A DNA stretch of 40,034 bases. It comes from an uncultured Caldisericota bacterium. Lineage in GTDB: Bacteria > Caldisericota > Caldisericia > Caldisericales > Caldisericaceae. The translations under genes and the position numbers were made by a program. This document shows, in pieces, positions 20,705-28,526 of this stretch (within the stretch, counting starts at the first letter, position 1; each line of letters opens with the position of its first letter). The notes under the pieces were generated by a model. It was not told the DNA's origin. It searched no databases and saw nothing but the letters and a program-made list of their open reading frames with translations. The stretch covers positions 1-40,034 of the forward strand of contig CAJXKN010000003.1 of assembly GCA_913055585.1 (NCBI GenBank), read 5' to 3'.

Positions 20705-21065
20705 CCTCCTCTATTTTTTTGATTAGATTCTCTATTACTTCTACATTCTTTTTAGCTTCCACTACCCATTCTTTTAGATATTGAATACCCTTATCTGTTA
20801 TAGAATAAACCCTCTTTGACGGTCCCTCTACCTCTACATTCCACTTTGATGTAACAAGCCCTTCCGTTTCCATACTGTGCAGCAACCTATAAGCAATACT
20901 GTATGGAACAAATGAAGGATCTATTCCGATATCTTTTAATTCTTCCACAAGTACATACCCGTATGTAGGCTTTTTAATGAGTAAAAGTAAGAGCCCGGCC
21001 AATAAAACATTTCCAGACTTAAGACCAAAATTTGCACATCTTTTTCCAAATTTCACATTTTTCAT
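20682..21065 (-). CDS. PadR-family transcriptional regulator
   Basis: LLLLLIKKPTYGYVLVEELKDIG, YRLLHSMETEGLVTSKWNVEVEGPSKRVYSITDKGIQYLKEWV. Start moved to MKNVKFG because the -10 box lies inside the ORF as called (21086). Confidence 0.85.
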   Translation of the reverse strand: MKNVKFGKRCANFGLKSGNVLLAGLLLLLIKKPTYGYVLVEELKDIGIDPSFVPYSIAYRLLHSMETEGLVTSKWNVEVEGPSKRVYSITDKGIQYLKEWVVEAKKNVEVIENLIKKIEEVANEQNK

Positions 21066-21074
21066 CTTAATGAA

Positions 21075-21102
21075 ATTATAATACATATATATTTTTTGTC
21101 AA
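21075..21102 (-). promoter_or_regulatory. Sigma70-type promoter for the padR operon
   Basis: Minus strand TTGACA (21102-21097), 16 nt spacer, TATAAT (21080-21075). Confidence 0.8.
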
Positions 21103-21186
21103 TAGTCTCTAACAATCTATATGAAATCATTTTGGAAGCGAACTTTTTTATTACTTATCTGTCTAAGAGAAAAAGGGAGGTGTAAA

Positions 21187-22122
21187 GTGAATGATTTTGT
21201 AAGTTTTTTAAAGAAGAACAAGATTATATTTGCACTACTCATTATTGTAGTGATAGTAGGTATTGGTGGGATAAGCTACCTTTTTTTAGGGAATGAAAGT
21301 CTAAACATTGGGAAGAGAGCTCTTACCCCGACTTCACCGGAGCAGGCAGATTATACTTCTAAACCTTATGAAAGAAAAAGTTATGAGGGTAAACCTGTAC
21401 AAACAACTACGCAGCCTGCTCCTTACACTGTAGGTAGCACTGGAGAAACTCAGTTTGGACTTAAAGTCATTAAAAATGGTAGTGTGACCCTTCGGGCAGA
21501 AAAAGGAAAGTTTTTTGGAGCTTGGAACAAAATTATTTTTACTGCGAAGAGCTTCTCTGGGTTTATATCAAATTCCAATTATTACAAACAGGGTGATCAC
21601 TATTACGGAACAATCAGCATAATGATCCCCTCAAAGGATTTTGATGCGTTTACTAATGAGCTTGCAAAAGCTGGAAAAATAGAAAATATGCATGTATCAA
21701 CAAAGGATGTTATAGGTGAGTATGTAGACCTTTCTTCACGGATTAAAGTACTTGAGTCACAAAGGAAGCTGCTACTATCATGGCTTGATAGTGCAAAGGA
21801 CGTAAAAGATATGCTTTCATTGAGGAATGAGCTTGAAAATGTAGAAACTAAAATTGAACAAGCTAAAGGAAGAATAAATTATATTGCATTTCATACGAAT
21901 TTCTCTGAAATTACGATAAGTATTTCAGAAGAAGGGGAAATAAAGCATCGTAGATCAGAGGTTTCACTTCGTATCGTCCAGGGATGGCAAAGAGCTTTAA
22001 ACGGACTTGTATCATCTTTCATAGGGCTTATAATATTTATTGGATGGATGATCCCCTGGCTCATTATTATATATATCGTTTATCTTATCTATAAAAAAAG
22101 AAAAAAGGAGGCATCAAGATGA
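21187..22122 (+). CDS. DUF4349-like membrane-anchored protein
   Basis: GGGAGG before GTG 21187; KVIKNGSVTLRAEKGKF, VDLSSRIKVLESQRKLLLSWLDSAKDVKDMLSLRNELENVETKIEQAKGRINYI, C-terminal TM. Confidence 0.8.
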   Translation: MNDFVSFLKKNKIIFALLIIVVIVGIGGISYLFLGNESLNIGKRALTPTSPEQADYTSKPYERKSYEGKPVQTTTQPAPYTVGSTGETQFGLKVIKNGSVTLRAEKGKFFGAWNKIIFTAKSFSGFISNSNYYKQGDHYYGTISIMIPSKDFDAFTNELAKAGKIENMHVSTKDVIGEYVDLSSRIKVLESQRKLLLSWLDSAKDVKDMLSLRNELENVETKIEQAKGRINYIAFHTNFSEITISISEEGEIKHRRSEVSLRIVQGWQRALNGLVSSFIGLIIFIGWMIPWLIIIYIVYLIYKKRKKEASR

Positions 22123-22859
22123 GTAAAAAATTTGTTGGAATCTTAGTAGTGTTAGCATTAATTTTAAGTGTTGTAGTAGTAGGCGGAAGGATTCTGCCAA
22201 AGGGAAATGCATCTGCAGAAAAAACAGGCTCTTTGGAAAATCATACAGTATCTGTAATGGGAACGGGTAGTGTTGAGGCTGTGCCGGATGTTGCATATAT
22301 ACACTTTGGTGTACAGATAGAAGATAAAGATCCTGAAAAAGCAATGGATAACCTTGCAGAAAGAGCAGAAAAGGTTATGGATGTTTTAAAAGAATCAGGT
22401 ATAAAAGAAGAAGATATAAAAACGACAAATCTCTCCCTTTCTCCTATTTACCGTTGGGACAAAGAAACAGGAAAATCAATTTTAGACCACTACAGAGCAA
22501 GCGAATACTTTAATGTAAAATGTGTGATAAAAGATACAGGCAAGATAGTAGGTGAAGTAAGCAAAAATGGTGCAAACATTATAAATGGGATTTCGTTTGA
22601 TGTATCAAACAGAAACGAACTAAAGCTTGAAGCAATTAAAGATGCGATGAAAGATGCTAAATCAAAGGCAGAAGCATCCCTTTCAGGAAGTGGCTATAAA
22701 ATAACAGGAATAAAAACAATCTCCATAGAGATGAATACGCCAACTCCATCACCAATCTATAGAAATATCTCCAACGACGTAGAAAATGCTACAATTCCTG
22801 TTCAAGAAGGGACGCTTTCCATAAAAGCTACAGTGAGCGTTGTATTTTCATTTGATTGA
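22119..22859 (+). CDS. SIMPL (DUF541) domain protein
   Basis: HTVSVMGTGSVEAVPDVAYIHFGVQ, VMDVLKESGIKEEDIKTTNLSLSPIY, DAMKDAKSKAEA. Confidence 0.9.
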   Translation: MSKKFVGILVVLALILSVVVVGGRILPKGNASAEKTGSLENHTVSVMGTGSVEAVPDVAYIHFGVQIEDKDPEKAMDNLAERAEKVMDVLKESGIKEEDIKTTNLSLSPIYRWDKETGKSILDHYRASEYFNVKCVIKDTGKIVGEVSKNGANIINGISFDVSNRNELKLEAIKDAMKDAKSKAEASLSGSGYKITGIKTISIEMNTPTPSPIYRNISNDVENATIPVQEGTLSIKATVSVVFSFD

Positions 22860-22862
22860 TTA

Positions 22863-22890
22863 TTGACAAAGTCCGAAACAGACATATAAT
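22863..22890 (+). promoter_or_regulatory. Sigma70-type promoter upstream of the structured leader and methyltransferase
   Basis: TTGACA 22863-22868, 16 nt spacer, TATAAT 22885-22890. Confidence 0.85.
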
Positions 22891-22896
22891 GCTTTA

Positions 22897-23012
22897 AAGG
22901 TTTTGCCCTGGCTCTGTCCTATGTCCCCACAGTAAAAAGCCTTAGTAACCTTCAATCTGGTTGAATAGTGAAAAGGCGGGGAAGGGAAGAGTCGGGGCTA
23001 TTGCTTAAATAG
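22897..23012 (+). ncRNA. Candidate structured RNA leader or sRNA, family not recognised
   Basis: Nested helices: 22905-22914 GCCCTGGCTC with 22989-22998 GAGTCGGGGC; 22924-22928 TCCCC with 22978-22982 GGGGA; 22939-22943 GCCTT with 22973-22977 AAGGC; 22951-22955 TTCAA with 22961-22965 TTGAA. Confidence 0.6.
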
Positions 23013-23017
23013 TAAAG

Positions 23018-23872
23018 ATGAATAGAGATAGCATTGGCGTGGAAATTCTTCTTTTTATGAATCGATTTTTTAAAAGGCCTGTCCATCCATTTAATCTTGA
23101 GGATGCAGGTATAAAAACATTTGCAGAATGGGAATTTAACCAATCAAAACGTATTAACTTATATTATTTGCCCGATATTAACCTGTTCAAAGAATTGCAG
23201 GGTAAAACTATTTTAGATGTTGGAGCCGGTGGAGGCGGAAAGAGTACATTTTATGCATTAAACGGCGCAAAGAATGTAATAGGTATAGACATTAAGAAGG
23301 AATTCATAGAGCAAGCAAAGGAATTTGCTTCTTCAAAAGGTGCAAAGAATGTAGAGTTTTTTGTAGCAAATGCAGAGAAAATGCCTTTTTCAACTAACTC
23401 CATTGATGTTTGCGTAATGAACGATGTGTTTGAACACCTCGCACATCCTGAAGCCACACTAAAAGAAGTTGCAAGAGTATTAAAAATAGGTGGAAAAATC
23501 TTCGTTAATTCTCCTCCATATTTTCATCCGTATGGTGCTCATCTTTCGGATCTTATTGGTATTCCTTATGTACACATAATGTTTCCTGAGCCAGTGCTGA
23601 TAAATGCATACAAAAAACTTGCAAGCGATACAAAATCCTATGAAAAGAGAGTCAATTTACGATTTGGCATAGTGAACGGAAAAGAGCGAATTACATACAT
23701 AAATAGGATGACAGTGAAACGCTTTGAGAATATTGTAAAGAATCAGAATGATTTCAAAATATTAGTCTACAAACTTATCCCTCTAAAGAAACATTTAAAA
23801 CCACTCCTTCGTACTCCATTAAGGGAAGTTTTTACTAAAATGATAGTTTTTGTAGGGGAGAAAGAAACATAA
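23018..23872 (+). CDS. Class I SAM-dependent methyltransferase
   Basis: TILDVGAGGGGKSTFYALNGAKNVIGIDIKKEFI, NDVFEHLAHPEATLKEVARVLKIGGKIFVNSPPYFHPYG. No clear Shine-Dalgarno at the called start. Confidence 0.9.
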   Translation: MNRDSIGVEILLFMNRFFKRPVHPFNLEDAGIKTFAEWEFNQSKRINLYYLPDINLFKELQGKTILDVGAGGGGKSTFYALNGAKNVIGIDIKKEFIEQAKEFASSKGAKNVEFFVANAEKMPFSTNSIDVCVMNDVFEHLAHPEATLKEVARVLKIGGKIFVNSPPYFHPYGAHLSDLIGIPYVHIMFPEPVLINAYKKLASDTKSYEKRVNLRFGIVNGKERITYINRMTVKRFENIVKNQNDFKILVYKLIPLKKHLKPLLRTPLREVFTKMIVFVGEKET

Positions 23873-23904
23873 CCTGGACTGAATCATTACTTACTATATG
23901 AAAT

Positions 23905-24084
23905 TCATTTGATTGTTTCGTTAATTATATTGAAACTATCATTTTTCAAAGGGGATATATTTGGTATATTGAGAGTTTTTTTATCATATGCTCTTGATAG
24001 TTTCCTCTGTAGTTTATACAATTCTCTCTTTAGTTCTACAGGATTTAAGTTTTCTGAAACAAGACTTGGCACAAAAACGGCCAA
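23905..24084 (-). pseudogene. Possible degraded C-terminus of an integrase-type (DDE) transposase
   Basis: Minus-strand frame reads LAVFVPSLVSENLNPVELKRELYKLQRKLSRAYDKKTLNIPNISPLKNDSFNIINETIK*; the LNPVELKRE-x3-LQ-x-KL pattern resembles integrase-core transposase C-termini. No intact upstream ORF. Confidence 0.35.
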
Positions 24085-24187
24085 GGAAAGGAATGCAGTA
24101 TGACATTGTTCAGAGTGACAAAAAATGCGTGCTAGAAAAAAACAGGGCTACAAAATGATATAGATTTTTGATGATTCAATTCGCCTC

Positions 24188-24215
24188 TTGACACAGAATA
24201 TAATTTTGTTATACT
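24188..24215 (+). promoter_or_regulatory. Sigma70-type promoter for an intergenic small RNA
   Basis: TTGACA 24188-24193, 16 nt spacer, TATACT 24210-24215. Confidence 0.75.
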
Positions 24216-24221
24216 ATTATC

Positions 24222-24316
24222 TCAATAGATGGGTATTTAGGACTAAATACCCGATACCTACCTCCTTTCTTATTCATGCCAGGGAAGATGTCCCCATCAT
24301 CTTCCCTTCTTTTTTT
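24222..24316 (+). ncRNA. Candidate small RNA with an anti-Shine-Dalgarno linker
   Basis: Downstream of the promoter: perfect 10-bp inverted repeat GGGTATTTAG-GA-CTAAATACCC (24231-24252), linker GATACCTACCTCCTTTCTTATTCATGCC (24253-24280), then a strong terminator. Confidence 0.65.
24281..24316 (+). terminator. Rho-independent terminator of the small RNA
   Basis: AGGGAAGATG-TCCCCAT-CATCTTCCCT followed by TCTTTTTTT. Confidence 0.88.
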
Positions 24317-24557
24317 AAATTTTGTTTTTTTGTATATAATGATTTGGGAGGTATAATATAAGTGTACCAGGAAAAGTTTGTAGTTTCTTATCGATTAAAG
24401 TCTTATATAGACAAATACAAACAGCTTATTGCTAAAACTGCATTTATGAAGGTAACGAAATAAATGAAGATAGCGGTATGGAGATATCAGGCTTTAAAAT
24501 ACAATAAGAACAAGAGTATATGGTAAATAAAAAGACTATTACAGGCCTAATAAGTAG

Positions 24558-24620
24558 GTATCTCTTAATGATGTTAAGGCAGCTGAACCTGTCTACATGC
24601 AAATATGCACGGGCGGTTAG
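24558..24620 (+). pseudogene. Possible remnant of a TnpB-type IS C-terminus and right end
   Basis: Short frame VSLNDVKAAEPVYMQICTGG* followed by GTGAGGA/TCCTCAC inverted repeat; GGGCGGTTAGTTC motif recurs at 26157. Weak evidence. Confidence 0.25.
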
Positions 24621-24684
24621 TTCTGTGAGGAGTATTAAAATATTGTCCTCACTTTTACAATAAAATAAAAGATAGGAGGTTAAA

Positions 24685-25782
24685 ATGTCTAATAGACGTG
24701 AACTTTTACTTATTCCAGGCCCTACTCCTGTAAGTGATGAAGTGCTTCATGCTCTTTCTCAAAAAACAATATCCCATACGGATGAGCGGTTTGTAAAAGT
24801 TTTTGCAAAAGCTTTGGAAGAAATGCATCCATTTTTTGGAATGTCTCAAGGACAAACATTTATTATTTCCGGTTCTGGCACATTAGGAATGGAGATATCT
24901 TTATCAAACATTCTGAACGAAGGAGAATCTCTCCTTGTGGTATCGCACGGTTATTTTGGTGACAGATTTGCAGAAATAGGCAAAACACTCGGGCTCGATG
25001 TTGATATATTGAAAAGTAACACAGGGAAGACTATCCATGAAGATTCTTTGAAAGATTATCTTAATAGAAAAAAGTATGCTGCAATTACATTTACTCATGT
25101 GGACACATCCACCGGTGTAATTGCAGATATGGAAAAATTTAGTAAATTAGTTAAGAAAATTTCTCCAGATACTTTAATTGTTTTGGATGGTGTTTGTGCA
25201 ACAGGCGGCGTTCCAGAAGAAATGGATAAATGGGGAATTGATGTTATATTTACTGGCTCACAAAAAGCAATTGCAGTACCTCCTGGCCTTACAATGCTTG
25301 CTTTTTCCGAGCGTGCTCTTAAGAAACGCAGAAAAATGAAAAAAATGAGAACTTACTATGGAGATATACTGAGATGGATTCCCGTAATGAATGATCCTCA
25401 CAAATACTTTGCTACTCCTCCTGTAAATATGATCTTCGCTCTTGAGAAATCCCTAAGCACTATTATAGAAAAAGGCTTGAACAATTATTATGAAAAGCAC
25501 AGGAAACTTGCCAGGAAGGTAAGAACGGCTATGAAAGTATTTGGATTTGAGAATTTGCCCAGGGAAGAGGATGCTGCACCTACACTTTCGGTATTTTCCT
25601 ATCCTGCAGGTGTTGAAGATTTTAAATTTAGAACTGCTCTTAAGGAAAAAGGTGTTACTGTTGCAGGTGCATTAGGCAAATTAAAGGGAAAATACTTTAG
25701 AATGGGACATATGGGGAATATTACCGAGCAAGATATTGACCTTGCTTTGAAACTTATTGAAGAAGTTTTGAAAGAAAAATAA
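24685..25782 (+). CDS. Class V aminotransferase (alanine-glyoxylate/serine-pyruvate type)
   Basis: LLIPGPTPVSDEVLHALS, SGSGTLGMEISLSNIL, DGVCATGGVPEEMDKWGIDVIFTGSQKAIAVPPGLTMLAFS (PLP lysine SQKA), FRMGHMGNI. Confidence 0.95.
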   Translation: MSNRRELLLIPGPTPVSDEVLHALSQKTISHTDERFVKVFAKALEEMHPFFGMSQGQTFIISGSGTLGMEISLSNILNEGESLLVVSHGYFGDRFAEIGKTLGLDVDILKSNTGKTIHEDSLKDYLNRKKYAAITFTHVDTSTGVIADMEKFSKLVKKISPDTLIVLDGVCATGGVPEEMDKWGIDVIFTGSQKAIAVPPGLTMLAFSERALKKRRKMKKMRTYYGDILRWIPVMNDPHKYFATPPVNMIFALEKSLSTIIEKGLNNYYEKHRKLARKVRTAMKVFGFENLPREEDAAPTLSVFSYPAGVEDFKFRTALKEKGVTVAGALGKLKGKYFRMGHMGNITEQDIDLALKLIEEVLKEK

Positions 25783-25809
25783 TAGTGACTCACTACGGCT
25801 TTGAGCTTT

Positions 25810-25844
25810 AGAGGTTTGCTGTTTCTTGTGGCAAATCTCTTTTT
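25810..25844 (+). terminator. Rho-independent terminator after the aminotransferase gene
   Basis: AGAGGTTTGC-TGTTTCTTGTG-GCAAATCTCT followed by TTTT; one G-U pair. Confidence 0.8.
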
Positions 25845-26251
25845 GCTTAATTCACCCTGGAACTTTTTACGTTACTCCTTTTGTAGTCTAAGTAATCAAA
25901 ACAAAAAATTATCTTCCTTATCTTTTTATCAGCAGCTCTTTGGATTTTAGAATTTCTTTGACTCTGGAATATTTTTTGCTTAGCAGTTCGTTTTAGTGCT
26001 TCATCCACAGTGATTCTTGGATTGCTGCAAGCAAAAAACAGTACTTTCCAAAAATAAGGGAAAAACAGTAGGATAACTTATCTGGTTAGTAACTAAATTT
26101 TGAAGCTCACTCTTCTTAACAAAGCATTATGCTATCTATGTTTATTGGAAGTCTCAGGGCGGTAAGTTCGATTATAGTATCCTTAGAGTGAAGCATTTTT
26201 TAAAAATATGAAAAACATTATAATAAATAAAAACAGAAAGGAGTAATAGAT

Positions 26252-26878
26252 ATGTTTAACTTTAGTGCAGATTATTGGATTAGATTATTGCTTTTTGTAT
26301 TACCTGCAGTTTTGATTGTTCTTACACTGCACGAATATGGGCATGCATATGCTGCATATAAGCTGGGGGATCCTACGGCAAAACGAATGGGGCGGCTCAG
26401 CCTTAACCCATTGCATCATATAGACCCCGTAGGCTTAATTACACTGATTCTTTTTAAGTTCGGCTGGGGTAAACCTGTACCCGTAGATTTTTTCGCATTG
26501 CGAAATCTCCGTTCAGGGATGATAACTGTCTCTTTAGCAGGTCCTGTTATGAATTTTATTACGGCAATTGTTCTTTCTCCTCTTTATAAATTGGCGGTAG
26601 TCTCTCCTATGATGCTTACCCATTTTAGCTATATTGTCGTTTTAATGCAGTATATCATTGTGTATAGTATATTTCTTGGAATATTTAACCTTATCCCTAT
26701 TCCTCCACTTGATGGTTCAAAGGTTTTGTTTGCTTTTGCAAGGAGGCCGGAGCGATATCTTCTGGACGAATCTGTAAATACTTATGGAATGATTCTCCTT
26801 ATTATCTTGATACTAATACCATCTTCTCTTAATTTATTGAATACAATTGTTTCACCTTTGTTAAAATTATTTTTATAG
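26252..26878 (+). CDS. Site-2 protease family (M50) zinc metalloprotease
   Basis: TLHEYGHAYAAYKLGDPTAKRMGRLSLNPLHHIDPVG and NLIPIPPLDGSKV. Confidence 0.93.
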   Translation: MFNFSADYWIRLLLFVLPAVLIVLTLHEYGHAYAAYKLGDPTAKRMGRLSLNPLHHIDPVGLITLILFKFGWGKPVPVDFFALRNLRSGMITVSLAGPVMNFITAIVLSPLYKLAVVSPMMLTHFSYIVVLMQYIIVYSIFLGIFNLIPIPPLDGSKVLFAFARRPERYLLDESVNTYGMILLIILILIPSSLNLLNTIVSPLLKLFL

Positions 26879-26887
26879 GAGGGAATA

Positions 26888-27865
26888 ATGAATAGAATTT
26901 TAAGTGGAATGAGACCAACAGGAAAGTTGCATATAGGGCATCTATACGGTGCACTTTCAAACTATGTAAAACTGCAGAAAAAGTATGATTCTTATTACTT
27001 TATTGCAGATCTTCATGTGTTGACTACAAATTACGAACATACGGAAACAATCAGAAGAAATAGGGTAGAAGTGATGCTTGATTGGCTTGCTAGCGGTATA
27101 GACCCTGAAAAAAGTGTACTATTTATACAATCTAAAGTTCCAGAACATACATATTTAACTTTGCTTCTCTCAATGATTGTGCCCCTCCCCTGGGTTGAAA
27201 GAAACACAACGGTAAAAGAGATGATAAGGGACCTTAATCTCAGGGAAAAAGCATCGTATGGACTGCTTGGTTATCCTATTCTTATGGCATCTGATATTAT
27301 TATCTACAAGGCTAACTATGTCCCTGTAGGAAAGGATCAAGTACATCATCTTGAGATAACAAGAGAGATTGTAAGAAGGTTCAATAATCTTTATGGGAAT
27401 TTGTTCCCTGAGCCACAGGCACTACTCACAGAATTTCCATCCATACCTGGCCTTGACGGTAAAAAAATGTCAAAGAGTTTGAATAATGACATAAAAATTG
27501 CAGATACGGAAGAGGAGACAACAAGGAAAGTTATGAGTGCTATTACAGATCCTGCAAAAGTGCATTTAGGAGATATTGGGCATCCTGAGATTTGCACAAT
27601 TTTTAAATATCATAAGATCTTTAATAAGGAAGAGGCACCACAAATTGAAAAGGATTGCAAATCAGGGAAACTTGGCTGTGTATCCTGCAAAAAGCGCCTT
27701 GCAGAGAAATTAAATGCTTCATTAAAAGAAATAAGAAATAGAAGGAAGTCGCTTGCAGGAAGAGAAAAAGAAATTACAGAAATATTTGAGGAAGGGAGTA
27801 AAAAAGCACAAAAGGTTGCATCAGAAACCTTGAAGCAAGTTATGTATCTAATGAAGATAGATTAA
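26888..27865 (+). CDS. trpS: Tryptophanyl-tRNA synthetase
   Basis: ILSGMRPTGKLHIGHLYGAL, YFIADLHVLTT, GLDGKKMSKSLNNDI (KMSKS), ITDPAKVHLGDIGHPEICTIF. Confidence 0.97.
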   Translation: MNRILSGMRPTGKLHIGHLYGALSNYVKLQKKYDSYYFIADLHVLTTNYEHTETIRRNRVEVMLDWLASGIDPEKSVLFIQSKVPEHTYLTLLLSMIVPLPWVERNTTVKEMIRDLNLREKASYGLLGYPILMASDIIIYKANYVPVGKDQVHHLEITREIVRRFNNLYGNLFPEPQALLTEFPSIPGLDGKKMSKSLNNDIKIADTEEETTRKVMSAITDPAKVHLGDIGHPEICTIFKYHKIFNKEEAPQIEKDCKSGKLGCVSCKKRLAEKLNASLKEIRNRRKSLAGREKEITEIFEEGSKKAQKVASETLKQVMYLMKID

Positions 27866-27866
27866 T

Positions 27867-28526
27867 ATGAACGAAGCACTTTCAGAGTTAGTAAAAAAAG
27901 CAAGAAGGGATAGAAAAAATTTACTTGCTGTAGATTTACTCTCCATTATTGAAAAAGAATTCCACAATGTGCAGGATGAAAATAACTTTCTGATGTTGGG
28001 AAATACAATTCTTCATCTTAGCATTCTTGTGGAACTGAAATCAGAACTTTTATTGTATCTTTTTTCTCTCCAAAGAGACAAAAGAAAAAAAGAAATGTCA
28101 GAAGATACAGAAATTATGGAGATTTTTTCACTCATACAAAAAAGTGTATCAAAGGGAGAAACCTTTAAAAAACCAAGGTATGTGGAAGTTATTAAGAATG
28201 ATAACGTGCCTGTATCCCGACTTTTAAAAATCATCCAGGAAATTTTAGAAAAGGAAAAGTATCTTGAGGAAAAGAAGATAAAGAGGAACGAAATCTCTAT
28301 AAAAGAGATGATAGAAACCTTAAAAAGTAAAATTAAAAGTGAGAAGAAAATTGTGTTTCAGAAACTCTTTGAAAATAAAAAATCTCGGCTGGAGATCATT
28401 CTAATGTTCCTTGCTTTGCTTATTCTTGCAAAGAGCAAATTTGTGCGGATAGTACAGCAGGATGTATTTGCTCCGATATACGTAGAATATAGAGATGAAA
28501 AAAGAAGAATACCTGTCAGCAATTGA
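27867..28526 (+). CDS. scpA: Segregation and condensation protein A
   Basis: LHLSILVELKSELLL, C-terminal VFQKLFENKKSRLEIILMFLALLILAKSKFVRIVQQDVFAPIYV; followed by scpB. Confidence 0.85.
   Translation: MNEALSELVKKARRDRKNLLAVDLLSIIEKEFHNVQDENNFLMLGNTILHLSILVELKSELLLYLFSLQRDKRKKEMSEDTEIMEIFSLIQKSVSKGETFKKPRYVEVIKNDNVPVSRLLKIIQEILEKEKYLEEKKIKRNEISIKEMIETLKSKIKSEKKIVFQKLFENKKSRLEIILMFLALLILAKSKFVRIVQQDVFAPIYVEYRDEKRRIPVSN

Noticed and set aside
22861-23020. Structured leader as a known riboswitch, 6S or SRP RNA
   Set aside because: Lacks the conserved blocks I can recall for TPP, FMN, cobalamin, SAM-I, glutamine, T-box, RNase P, tmRNA and SRP RNA; left unassigned rather than forced.
23909-24103. 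64-aa plus-strand ORF
   Set aside because: Antisense to the transposase-like minus-strand fragment; low complexity, no RBS.
24362-24463. 33-aa ORF preceded by GGGAGG
   Set aside because: Possible small gene but too short, with no recognised homology; kept only as part of the remnant-region finding.
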